Of a stretch of DNA of 47,087 nucleotides, positions 1 through 7,434 are shown piece after piece. The position numbers and the translations under genes are program-made. The notes under the pieces are model-generated. The model was not told where the DNA came from and ran no database searches. It saw only the letters and a list, made by a program, of their open reading frames with translations. The first letter of the stretch is position 1. The number at the start of each line of letters is the position of its first letter. This DNA is from Mycobacterium sp. E2733 (GTDB taxonomy: Bacteria > Actinomycetota > Actinomycetes > Mycobacteriales > Mycobacteriaceae): positions 1 to 47,087 of the forward strand of contig NZ_LZJZ01000102.1 in NCBI RefSeq assembly GCF_001667585.1, written 5' to 3'.

Positions 1-275
1 GTTTCCGCAGCGCCGGCCGCACCGGAACGGACCGCCGCGGCGGCCGCCCGGATCTGCGGCGTCACCAGCATGACCTGCCCCAGCACGCCGTTGACGAACG
101 CCGGCGAGTCGTCGGTGGACAGCTCCTTGGCCAGCTGCACGGCCTCGTCCACGGCGACCGGCTCCGGGACGTCGTCGGCGTACAGCAGCTCCCACACCGC
201 GACCCGCAGGATGGCGCGATCGACGGCGGGCAGCCGGTCCAGCGTCCAGCCCTGCAGGTGCGAGCTGATCAGGTC
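1..275 (-). pseudogene. nusB: NusB transcription antitermination factor, C-terminal fragment, inverted
   Basis: Reading the minus strand from about 275 to 1 gives a continuous frame running from Asp-Leu-Ile-Ser-Ser-His through GWTLDRLPAVDRAIL, AVDEAVQLAKELS and FVNGVLGQVMLVTP. This is the conserved C-terminal helical half of NusB, which binds boxA RNA with NusE (S10) in rRNA antitermination. No start codon or stop lies in the window on this strand. The frame is the inverted part of the fold-back, so the intact gene should lie on the plus strand just left of this window. Identity is sure from the motifs; the orientation is probably an assembly product. Confidence 0.8.
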
Positions 276-346
276 ATGCTGGTGACGCCGCAGATCCGGG
301 CGGCCGCCGCGGCGGTCCGTTCCGGTGCGGCCGGCGCTGCGGAAAC
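1..346. repeat. 77-bp perfect inverted repeat (fold-back) inside nusB
   Basis: Bases 1-77 are the exact reverse complement of 270-346; base i pairs with base 347-i. The arms flank a 192-base single-copy centre (78-269). Both arms encode the same C-terminal piece of NusB, so the centre plus left arm read as nusB on the minus strand while the right arm reads as nusB on the plus strand. The switch lies at a 6-base inverted microhomology: GACCTG in the codons Asp-Leu and CAGGTC in Gln-Val. A template-switch chimera at a contig end is the likeliest cause; a real inversion is less likely. Confidence 0.9.
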
Positions 347-365
347 CGAGGAACGCCAGGCGTGA
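270..365 (+). pseudogene. nusB: NusB, 3-prime end on the plus strand
   Basis: From base 270 the plus strand codes Gln-Val-Met-Leu-Val-Thr-Pro-Gln-Ile-Arg and continues through an Ala-rich tail to Glu-Glu-Arg-Gln-Ala and a TGA at 363-365. This is the natural C-terminus of NusB. The stop overlaps the GTG start of the next gene by four bases (GTGA), as expected for the nusB-Rv2532c operon. The upstream part of the gene is not continuous with it because of the fold-back, so only the last 30 or so codons are present in the correct orientation. Confidence 0.8.
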
Positions 366-760
366 CCCGGCTGGAGCTGCGCGCCGTCGTCGCGGGGTTG
401 CTGGCCGCGACGGTGGTGCTGGGCGCCGTCGTATGCGCCGCCTTCGGGTGGACCATCGTCGCGTCGGCGCTGTCGATCTACGCGCTCGCGGTGGGCGCCT
501 GGCTGTATCACTGCGTCGAGCGGCTGATCGTGGCCCGCCGCATCAGCACGGTTCGCACCGCCGCCAGGCCGCTGCAGCCGCTGCTGCCGGTGATGGCCGC
601 GCTCATGGGCCTGACGCAGTCGGTGGTGCGATCGCTGTCCGACGTCACCGAATTGCCGGTCCGCCGCTGGGAGCTTCCGGTGCTGCGCTGGGTGGACAGC
701 ACGCGCGCCAACCGGCGCATCGTGGACGCTGACGAGGGTGACGACGAGCTGGACAGCTGA
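362..760 (+). CDS. Small membrane protein, Rv2532c-like
   Basis: A 132-residue protein starting at GTG, coupled to the nusB stop. Two hydrophobic helices cover about residues 8-28 (AVVAGLLAATVVLGAVV) and 29-50, followed by a basic patch (ERLIVARR) and an acidic C-terminus ending in DADEGDDELDS. Its length and place between nusB and the large decarboxylase match M. tuberculosis Rv2532c (recalled). The function of the family is unknown, and nothing catalytic is visible. The position suggests cotranscription with nusB; a gap of 78 bases separates it from the next gene. Confidence 0.8.
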   Translation: MTRLELRAVVAGLLAATVVLGAVVCAAFGWTIVASALSIYALAVGAWLYHCVERLIVARRISTVRTAARPLQPLLPVMAALMGLTQSVVRSLSDVTELPVRRWELPVLRWVDSTRANRRIVDADEGDDELDS

Positions 761-838
761 GGAGAGCTCACGCGAAACGATCACGTGGGCGGCGCGGCGG
801 GGTGAGAATACAAGTCGCTCAGAAGAACAGGTGAGGTC

Positions 839-3709
839 ATGACTCGATACACCACCCAGCCGCGACGACTCCGCGTCTCCGCGCTGGCGGCGGTGGCCAA
901 CCCGTCCTACGCCCGCGTCGACACCTGGAATTTGCTTGACGATGCGTGCCGCCACCTCGCCGAGGTCGACCTGGCCGGGCTCGACAAGACGCACGAGGTG
1001 GCCCGGGTGAAACGCCTGATGGACCGCATCGCCGCCTACGAGCGCTACTGGCTGTATCCGGGTGCGGCGAACCTGGCGACCTTCCGCGCGCACCTCGAGA
1101 GCCTGTCCACGGTGCGGCTCACCGAAGAGGTTTCCATGGCCGTCCGGCTGCTGAGCGAATACGGCGACCGCGCAGGGCTTTTCGACACCTCGGCGCCGCT
1201 CGCCGACCAGGAGCTGGTGGCCCAGGCCAAGCAGCAGCAGTTCTACACCGTGTTGCTCGCCGACGACGCGCCCGCGACGGCTCCCGACTGCCTGGCCGAA
1301 TGCCTGCGGGAATTGCGCAACCCGTCCGACGATGTCCAGTTCGAGATCCTGGTGGCGCCCAGCGTCGAGGACGCCATCACCGCGGTCGCCCTCAACGGCG
1401 AGATTCAGGCCGCCATCATCCGCGACGACCTGCCGCTGCGGTCCCGGGACCGGCTGCCGCTGATGAACAGGCTGCTCGGGCCCAACGAGGACGCGAAGGA
1501 CGTCGTCCCCGACCGTGCCAACGACTGCATCGAATGCGCTGAATGGATCCGGGAGCTGCGGCCCCACATCGACCTGTATCTGCTCACCGACGAGTCCATC
1601 GCGGCGGGCGATGACACCGAGCCCGACGTCTACGACCGGACGTTCTACCGGCTCAACGACGTCACCGACCTGCACAGCACCGTGCTCGCCGGACTTAGAA
1701 ACCGTTACGCCACACCATTTTTCGATGCGTTACGGGCGTATGCGGCGGCGCCGGTCGGCCAATTCCACGCGCTGCCCGTCGCGCGCGGTGCCAGCATCTT
1801 CAACTCGAAGTCGTTGCAGGACATGGGCGAGTTCTACGGCCGCAACATCTTCATGGCCGAGACCTCGACCACGTCGGGCGGCCTCGACTCGTTGCTCGAC
1901 CCGCACGGCAACATCAAGAAGGCGATGGATAAGGCCGCGCACACGTGGAACGCCAACCACAGCTACTTCGTAACCAACGGGACGTCCACCGCCAACAAGA
2001 TCGTCGTCCAGTCCCTGACCCGGCCGGGCGACATCGTGCTGATCGACCGCAACTGCCACAAGTCCCACCACTACGGGCTGGTGCTGGCCGGCGCGTACCC
2101 GCTGTACCTGGATGCGTATCCGTTGCCGCAGTTCGCGATCTACGGGGCGGTGTCGCTGCGCACGATCAAGCAGACCCTGCTGGATCTCGAGGCGGCCGGT
2201 CAGCTGGACCGGGTACGCATGCTGCTGTTGACCAACTGCACCTTCGACGGCGTGGTCTACAACCCGGTGCAGGTCATGCAGGAGGTGCTTGCGATCAAGC
2301 CGGACATCTGCTTCTTGTGGGACGAGGCGTGGTACGCGTTCGCCACAGCCGTGCCCTGGGCTCGGCAGCGGACCGCGATGGTGTCGGCCGAGCGCCTCGA
2401 GCAGATGCTGGCATCACCGGAATACGCTGCCGAGTACCGAAATTGGGCTGTGTCGATGGAGGGCCTGCAACAAGGGGGAGATCGGTCGGAGTGGGTCGAC
2501 CGTCCGCTGTTGCCCGACCCCGCCCGCGCGCGGGTCCGCGTGTACGCGACACATTCGACGCACAAGTCGCTGTCGGCGCTTCGGCAGGCGTCGATGATCC
2601 ACGTCCGCGACCAGGATTTCAACGCGCTGGCCCGCGACGCGTTCGGTGAGGCATTCCTGACGCACACCTCGACCTCACCGAACCAGCAACTCCTGGCCTC
2701 GCTGGACCTGGCGCGCCGGCAGGTCGACATCGAGGGCTTCCAGCTGGTCCGGCAGACCTACGACATGGCGCTGGTATTCCGTCATCGAGTGCGGCGAGAC
2801 CGGTTGATCAGCAAGTGGTTCCGCATCCTCGACGAGTCCGACCTGGTGCCCGAGGAGTTCCGGGCGTCGTCGGTGAGCTCCTACCGCGAGGTCCGGCAGG
2901 GGGCGCTGGCCGAGTGGAATGAGGCGTGGCGGTCCGATCAGTTCGTGCTGGACGCGACGCGGGTGACCCTGTTCGTCGGCAAGACGGGCATGAACGGGTA
3001 CGACTTCCGCGAAAAGATCCTGATGGACCGATTCGGCATCCAGATCAACAAGACGTCGATCAACAGCGTGCTGCTGATCTTCACCATCGGTGTGACGTGG
3101 TCCAGCGTGCATTACTTGCTCGATGTATTGCGCAGGGTGGCAACCGATTTCGACCGCGCCGCGAACGCCGCCAGCGTCGCCGACCGGGCGTTGCAGGAGC
3201 GCCACGTCGAGGAGGTCACACAGGACCTGCCGCACCTGCCCGACTTCAGCGAGTTCGACGTCGCCTTCCGGCCCGTCGACGCGTGCATGTTCGGCGACAT
3301 GCGGTCGGCCTTCTACGCCGGATACGAGGAGTCCGACCGCGAGCATGTCCTGATCGGCATGGCGGGGCGACGTCTGGCGGAGGGCAAGACGCTGGTGTCC
3401 ACCACGTTCGTGGTGCCCTACCCGCCGGGCTTCCCGGTGTTGGTCCCCGGTCAGGTGGTGTCCAAGGAGATCGTCTATTTCCTGGCCCAGCTCGACGTGA
3501 AAGAGATCCACGGCTACAACCCGGACCTGGGGCTGTCGGTGTTCACCGAGGCGGCCCTGGCGCGGATGGAGGCCCAGCGGAACGCGGCGTTGGCGGCGGT
3601 GGGCACCGCGTATCCCTCGTTCGAGTTGCCGTCGGATGCCTCGGGCATGAACGGGGCCCGCAATGGCGACCGCGCCGCGCGAGCCGTCGGCGAAGACGCC
3701 CGGGGCTAG
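839..3709 (+). CDS. PLP-dependent Orn/Lys/Arg-type decarboxylase, Rv2531c-like
   Basis: A 956-residue protein of the fold-type I ornithine/lysine/arginine decarboxylase family, which removes CO2 from a basic amino acid using pyridoxal phosphate. The N-terminal 300 residues contain a wing/receiver-like domain. The PLP core follows, with the Schiff-base lysine in ATHSTHKSLSALRQ (about Lys576) and the cofactor aspartate region FLWDEAWYAF. The C-terminal domain includes KEIHGYNPDLGLSVF. The ATG at 839 follows AGGTGAGG, a good ribosome site. Substrate specificity cannot be read from sequence. It resembles the biodegradative enzymes in size. The stop shares CTAG with the convergent exported-protein gene. 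Confidence 0.9.
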   Translation: MTRYTTQPRRLRVSALAAVANPSYARVDTWNLLDDACRHLAEVDLAGLDKTHEVARVKRLMDRIAAYERYWLYPGAANLATFRAHLESLSTVRLTEEVSMAVRLLSEYGDRAGLFDTSAPLADQELVAQAKQQQFYTVLLADDAPATAPDCLAECLRELRNPSDDVQFEILVAPSVEDAITAVALNGEIQAAIIRDDLPLRSRDRLPLMNRLLGPNEDAKDVVPDRANDCIECAEWIRELRPHIDLYLLTDESIAAGDDTEPDVYDRTFYRLNDVTDLHSTVLAGLRNRYATPFFDALRAYAAAPVGQFHALPVARGASIFNSKSLQDMGEFYGRNIFMAETSTTSGGLDSLLDPHGNIKKAMDKAAHTWNANHSYFVTNGTSTANKIVVQSLTRPGDIVLIDRNCHKSHHYGLVLAGAYPLYLDAYPLPQFAIYGAVSLRTIKQTLLDLEAAGQLDRVRMLLLTNCTFDGVVYNPVQVMQEVLAIKPDICFLWDEAWYAFATAVPWARQRTAMVSAERLEQMLASPEYAAEYRNWAVSMEGLQQGGDRSEWVDRPLLPDPARARVRVYATHSTHKSLSALRQASMIHVRDQDFNALARDAFGEAFLTHTSTSPNQQLLASLDLARRQVDIEGFQLVRQTYDMALVFRHRVRRDRLISKWFRILDESDLVPEEFRASSVSSYREVRQGALAEWNEAWRSDQFVLDATRVTLFVGKTGMNGYDFREKILMDRFGIQINKTSINSVLLIFTIGVTWSSVHYLLDVLRRVATDFDRAANAASVADRALQERHVEEVTQDLPHLPDFSEFDVAFRPVDACMFGDMRSAFYAGYEESDREHVLIGMAGRRLAEGKTLVSTTFVVPYPPGFPVLVPGQVVSKEIVYFLAQLDVKEIHGYNPDLGLSVFTEAALARMEAQRNAALAAVGTAYPSFELPSDASGMNGARNGDRAARAVGEDARG

Positions 3710-3969
3710 GAACGCGGCGGGACCGAGCCCTGTGGTGCGGGCCCGCCGAGCTCGCCGGCCCGGATCCCTTGGGTGATCTCGTCGCTGCGGGCCGGGCTGC
3801 CGGCCGGGGCCGTCTCCGGACAGCTGCAGCTGAGGGTGCTGAACGGGCTCGGGTCGGCGCCGGCGGGCGCCGCCGCCACCAGCCCGGAGCCGACGACGAT
3901 GGCGACGGAGACCAGCATTCGTGTCGTTACGCGGTTCTTGTGACGCGCCAGGCGTGCAGTACCTCTCAT
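3706..3969 (-). CDS. Small exported protein, unknown function
   Basis: An 87-residue protein. A basic start (RLARHKNR) is followed by a hydrophobic segment at about 19-38 (LVSVAIVVGSGLVAAAPAGA) and a signal-peptidase I type site before ADPSPFSTLSCSC. The predicted mature part is about 50 residues, rich in Pro, Ser and Gly, with a Cys-Ser-Cys pair. I do not recognise a characterised family. The start at 3969 lies about 10 bases from the TAGGCT element at 3979-3984, so the mRNA may be almost leaderless. Its promoter shares direct repeats with the membrane protein/regulator operon, which suggests it belongs to that regulon. Met18 is an alternative start. Confidence 0.65.
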   Translation of the reverse strand: MRGTARLARHKNRVTTRMLVSVAIVVGSGLVAAAPAGADPSPFSTLSCSCPETAPAGSPARSDEITQGIRAGELGGPAPQGSVPPRS

Positions 3970-3978
3970 GACGGGGTC

Positions 3979-4023
3979 AGCCTAGGAGGCGCTCGCTGAG
4001 AGGCCGCTGAGAAGCCGGCTGAG
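3979..4023 (-). promoter_or_regulatory. Direct-repeat box and -10-like element shared with 6914-6950
   Basis: On the minus strand, CTCAGCG occurs at 4005-4011 and 3994-4000, exactly 11 bases apart. A third copy of the CTCAGC core sits one base out of phase at 4018-4023. After the last CTCAGCG come seven bases and then CCTAGG (3981-3986). The same CTCAGYG-N4-CTCAGCG-N7-CCTAGG arrangement precedes the 6104-6880 gene. Eleven-base direct repeats next to a -10 are typical of OmpR/PhoB-family activator sites. The region is divergent, so it may also control the histidine kinase at 4067. Confidence 0.6.
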
Positions 4024-4066
4024 CTCGGTGTTTTCCGGCAACGCTCGCCCCTGCAGAATCGGTGGT

Positions 4067-5449
4067 GTGCAGTCGCCTCGCCTCCCGCACTGGGGCATCC
4101 CCGCCCGCTCGGCCGCGGTGTCCGCGGTCGTCGTGCTTTGCGCGCTCGTCCTTGCCGGGGCGGGGTTGGACGCGATCCTGTACCGGTCGCTACTGGTGGG
4201 TGTCGATTATGCCGCCGCCGAAAGAGTTCGCGACCTGGCGAAGGCGTTGCAGGCCGAGCCGCCGGCCGGCCTAGACGCCACCCTGTTGATCACCGACCCG
4301 CGGGTGGTTGCCGTGCAAGTGATCGCCCCCGACGGCAGGGTGGTCAAGCGGTCCCGCTCCGCACCCGCCACGCCGCTCGTTCCCGTGAGCGAGTTCGATT
4401 TCGCTTTGCGCCGCGGTCTGCCCGACGACGCGGTGGCGGGCGACGACATGCGCGTCAGCGGTCAGCGGGTCGCCACCGCATCCGGCGATTACACGGTGCT
4501 GGTGGGTGGGGGGAGCGAAGCGGTCGAGGAGACCGCGCGGACCGTCGCCCTGCTCCTGGCGGGCGGTGCGCCCATCGTCATCGCGGGGGCAGCGGCCGCG
4601 ACGTTTCTGCTGGTTCGCCGATCGCTGCGATCGGTGGACGCGATCCGCGCGCGCGTGGCCGAGATCTCGACATCCGACCTCGCCGAGCGGGTGCCGGTGC
4701 CGGCCGGCCGCGACGAGATCGCCGCCCTAGCGGTCACCATGAACCAGATGCTGTCCCGTATCGAGGCCGGCCACCGCGCGCAACAGCGCTTTCTCGGCGA
4801 CGCGTCGCACGAACTGCGCAGCCCGCTGGCCACCATCATCTCCGGGCTGGAAGTCGCCGAGGCCCACCCGCACCTGCTCGACGCCGAGTTGGCGGTCAAC
4901 ACCCTGCTTCCCGAGGCGCAACGCATGCACACGCTGATCGAAGACCTGCTGCTGCTGGCGCGCGCCGACGAGCAGAGCCTGATGCGGCGCAAGGAAGTGC
5001 TCGCCCTCGACGAGGTGGCGGAGGTCGAGGTCGCCCGCTGTCGACGTCAGGCGCGCTGCGCAATCGACGCCGACATCCGCCCGGTGCGTTGCGCGGGCGA
5101 CCCGATGGCCATCTCGCGAATGATCCGTAACCTGGTGGAAAACGCTGTCCGCCATGCCACTTCGCGCGTCTACGTGGAAGTCGGCGGCAGCGATGGGACG
5201 GCCATCCTCACCGTCAGCGACGACGGGCCGGGAATCTCCCCGGCCGACCGGAGCCGGGTGTTCGAGCGCTTCGTGCGACTGGATTCCGACCGTGCCCGCA
5301 GCGGCGGGGGAGCCGGCCTGGGTCTCGCGATCGTCGCCGAGGTCGTTGCCGCTCATGGCGGTTCGGTCACGATAGCGGAGCGACCGGGCGGCGGAACCCG
5401 AATGAGGGTGTCCCTGCCGCTACGCGGCCCTCAACGCAGCAACCGGTAA
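4067..5449 (+). CDS. Sensor histidine kinase
   Basis: About 460 residues from the GTG at 4067 (first residues VQSPRLPHW); an upstream ATG at 4028 is possible but lies close to the direct repeats. Two membrane helices bracket an extracytoplasmic sensor domain of roughly 110 residues, and a HAMP linker follows. The H-box is DASHELRSPL, with the phospho-accepting His at about 248. The N-box is MIRNLVENAVRHA, the G1 box is DDGPGISPADR, and the G2 box is GAGLGLAIV. It should autophosphorylate and pass phosphate to the convergent regulator at 5431-6099, which it overlaps tail to tail by 19 bases. The signal sensed is unknown. Confidence 0.9.
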   Translation: MQSPRLPHWGIPARSAAVSAVVVLCALVLAGAGLDAILYRSLLVGVDYAAAERVRDLAKALQAEPPAGLDATLLITDPRVVAVQVIAPDGRVVKRSRSAPATPLVPVSEFDFALRRGLPDDAVAGDDMRVSGQRVATASGDYTVLVGGGSEAVEETARTVALLLAGGAPIVIAGAAAATFLLVRRSLRSVDAIRARVAEISTSDLAERVPVPAGRDEIAALAVTMNQMLSRIEAGHRAQQRFLGDASHELRSPLATIISGLEVAEAHPHLLDAELAVNTLLPEAQRMHTLIEDLLLLARADEQSLMRRKEVLALDEVAEVEVARCRRQARCAIDADIRPVRCAGDPMAISRMIRNLVENAVRHATSRVYVEVGGSDGTAILTVSDDGPGISPADRSRVFERFVRLDSDRARSGGGAGLGLAIVAEVVAAHGGSVTIAERPGGGTRMRVSLPLRGPQRSNR

Positions 5450-6099
5450 CCCACACCCCGAATCGTTTCGATGGTGTTGGTACCGAAGGGAATATCGATC
5501 TTGCGACGCAGATATCCCACGTAAACCTCGACCACGTTGTCGGGGCCGCTGTAGTGCTCGTCCCACACGTTGCGCAATATCTCGGCCTTGGTGACAACCA
5601 TGTCCTTATTGCGCATCAGAAACTCGAGCACCCCGAACTCGCGGGGGGTCAACGTGATCGGGGCGGAATCGCGGTGCACGGTGTGCCGCGCGGGGTCCAG
5701 CCGCAGCGATCCCACGCTCAGCACCGCCGGCCGCTCCGGCACCCCGCGACGCACCAGGGCGCGCAGCCTCGCCACCAGCACCCGAAACGAGAACGGTTTG
5801 GTCAGGTAGTCGTCGGCTCCGAGGTCGAACGCGTCCGTTTCGTCGTACTCACCGTCCTTGGCGGTCAGCATGAGGACCGGCGTCCACACGTTTTGCGCCC
5901 GCATCCGGCGCAGCACCTCGTATCCGCTGTGGCCGGGCAGCATGATGTCGAGGATCACCACGTCGAAGCCGGTCTCGACCGCCTCCCGAAGGCCGTCGAC
6001 GCCCGTGCCGACGGCCACGACGACGAATCCCTCCGCCTTGAGCCCCCGGGCAAGCGTGGCCGACAGTCGCGCTTCGTCCTCGACGAGAAGGACCCTCAT
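5431..6099 (-). CDS. OmpR/PhoB-family response regulator
   Basis: A 222-residue protein with an N-terminal receiver: acidic pocket VEDE, phospho-acceptor Asp51 in VILDIMLPG, and conserved Lys101 in LTKPFSF. The C-terminal winged helix contains LTPREFGVLEFLM and the end motif TIRGVGYRLL. It starts five bases after the stop of the COG4705-type gene, so the two are probably cotranscribed. The kinase gene lies on the other strand and converges on it, which is unusual for a two-component pair. Direct repeats of 11 bases upstream of its operon suggest that it controls its own expression. Confidence 0.92.
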   Translation of the reverse strand: MRVLLVEDEARLSATLARGLKAEGFVVVAVGTGVDGLREAVETGFDVVILDIMLPGHSGYEVLRRMRAQNVWTPVLMLTAKDGEYDETDAFDLGADDYLTKPFSFRVLVARLRALVRRGVPERPAVLSVGSLRLDPARHTVHRDSAPITLTPREFGVLEFLMRNKDMVVTKAEILRNVWDEHYSGPDNVVEVYVGYLRRKIDIPFGTNTIETIRGVGYRLLR

Positions 6100-6103
6100 G
6101 CCG

Positions 6104-6880
6104 TCACGCTTCTTCGTCGGCCGCCCCCGGGTGGCGACCCGGACGCTGCGGCAGGACGACGATCAACGCCACGATGATCGCCGCGATCACCGCCGAGGCC
6201 AGCGGGCGGCTCAGGTTCAGGCCGCCGTCGGCGACCGGCTTGTCGATGAAGTCGCCGATCGTCGCGCCCAATGGCCGGGTCAGGATGAACGCTACCCAGA
6301 ACAACGCGACCCGCGATATGGCGGTCCAGTAGTACAGCGCGATGACCACGGCCAGGCCGGCGGCGAACACCAACGCTCCACGCTCGTAACCGAATCCGCG
6401 GGTGTCGGCGAGCCAATCGCCGAGCGCGGTGCCCAGGGTCTGCGAGAAGGTGATGGTCGCCCAATAGAAGGCCTCGACCTTCGGCGTCGAGACGGTGGTG
6501 ACCGAGACGGTGCCCTCCGACCAACGCCAAAGGCCCAAGGTGGCCAGGAGGCAACCCAGGAGCAGGAGCGACCCGCCGGTGTAGCCGATGCCGAGCGATC
6601 GATCGGCGAAGTCCGCCAGCGTGGTGCCGAACGTCGTCGAGGCCACGATGGTCGCCCAGTACAGGGTGGCGTGGAAACTTTTCGCGAAGATCTGAGCGGC
6701 GACCAGTACCACCAGCGCGACGCCGAAGAGCGCGACCCCGGCCGCGTAGCCCCAGTTCAGCGTCATCGTGACGGTGTCGCCGCCCGTCTCGCCCAACGTG
6801 GTCGCCAAGATCTTGATGATCCAGAAGCCCAGGGTGACAGCCGGCACCTTGGTCAACGCATGGCGCGTAACGTCACTCAT
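6104..6880 (-). CDS. COG4705-type eight-helix membrane protein with four internal repeats
   Basis: A 258-residue protein with about eight membrane helices in four two-helix units. Each unit carries a version of one signature: ATTLGETGGD, STTFGTTLADF, SQTLGTALGDW and RPLGATIGDF. The signature thus contains a Thr/Leu-Gly-x-Thr-x-x-(Asp/Glu) core inside an odd-numbered helix. The polar Thr and acidic residues in helices suggest a transport or ion-binding role, but that is inference. I recognise it as COG4705-like from memory; no function is established for that family as far as I know. It is the first gene of an operon with the response regulator. GGAAG upstream of the ATG is a plausible ribosome site. 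Confidence 0.75.
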   Translation of the reverse strand: MSDVTRHALTKVPAVTLGFWIIKILATTLGETGGDTVTMTLNWGYAAGVALFGVALVVLVAAQIFAKSFHATLYWATIVASTTFGTTLADFADRSLGIGYTGGSLLLLGCLLATLGLWRWSEGTVSVTTVSTPKVEAFYWATITFSQTLGTALGDWLADTRGFGYERGALVFAAGLAVVIALYYWTAISRVALFWVAFILTRPLGATIGDFIDKPVADGGLNLSRPLASAVIAAIIVALIVVLPQRPGRHPGAADEEA

Positions 6881-6913
6881 CCACAGTCATCTTCCGGTGT
6901 CGTCGTTGATGCA

Positions 6914-6950
6914 TTCCTAGGGTAGCCGCGCTGAGAAATCACTGAGTGCC
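6914..6950 (-). promoter_or_regulatory. Direct-repeat box and -10-like element upstream of the COG4705/regulator operon
   Basis: On the minus strand, CTCAGTG (6940-6946 region) and CTCAGCG (6929-6935 region) are 11 bases apart. Seven bases later comes CCTAGG followed by AAT. Spacing and sequence match the box upstream of the small exported-protein gene at 3979-4023. The predicted -10, TAGGAA, lies at 6914-6919, which would put transcription start near 6907 and leave a leader of about 27 bases. Binding by the 5431-6099 regulator is an inference. Confidence 0.55.
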
Positions 6951-7081
6951 CGGACAAGAACCGCTGTGTCCATACTGCGAGTCGCGGTCTCGAATAGCCA
7001 TCCGGTCGCCAAACAGCCACGAGCACAATTCGATTCGCAGGTCAGGCTATCGCAGCAAGTGCATGCATGCTGAGTTTTCAC
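6917..7081 (-). CDS. Possible small Cys-rich protein (speculative)
   Basis: A frame of 54 codons opens with a GTG at 7081, preceded by AAGG at a suitable distance and by an AT-rich stretch. The peptide begins VKTQHACTCCDSLTCESNC and continues ARGCLATGW, giving six cysteines in under 20 residues, a pattern like metal-binding peptides. Its 3-prime end overlaps the direct-repeat box of the next operon, which argues against it. The same frame stays open upstream, so chance is quite possible. I recognise no family. Confidence 0.25.
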   Translation of the reverse strand: MKTQHACTCCDSLTCESNCARGCLATGWLFETATRSMDTAVLVRALSDFSARLP

Positions 7082-7434
7082 GTCGATTGCCTTAGTAATT
7101 AATAACTTACAGCGCTCTTGGCGCGCCAACCTCCCAGCGAACGCCGTGCCACGATGGATTGCACGTTTTCCGAGGCCCGCGCGAGCCAATTGGGCGCAGG
7201 CGCGCGGTGGTTCGGTCAGCCCTGCGGACAGGAGAGGCCGGAAAGTGCTGCGCCATAGCGAGTTACGCCGAATCTGGAGGTGATTGGCGCTTCGTGTGAT
7301 TGCGCTCGGGAGCCTACGCGCGCCGGGCGCTCGACCGAAGCCGGGTAGCGGCGATGCAGTGTGCACCGAGGGCTTCGAGTGTGCGTTCAGGGCGGCGACA
7401 CGCCGGCGACTCCCGCCCTGGACGCGCACCGTGC
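6951..7434. other. Long intergenic region, mostly unexplained
   Basis: About 480 bases lie between the direct-repeat box and the stop of the acetyltransferase gene. Apart from the doubtful Cys-rich frame, I see a 10-base palindrome GCATGCATGC at 7061-7070 and an AT-rich run near 7093-7112 (TTAGTAATTAATAACTTAC), which is unusual for this GC-rich genome and could be a promoter. No clear gene, terminator or RNA is visible in the rest. Confidence 0.4.

Noticed and set aside
269..1675. Long minus-strand frame opposite the decarboxylase start
   Set aside because: It overlaps the well-supported decarboxylase and Rv2532c-like genes and has the low-complexity composition of a GC-rich shadow frame.
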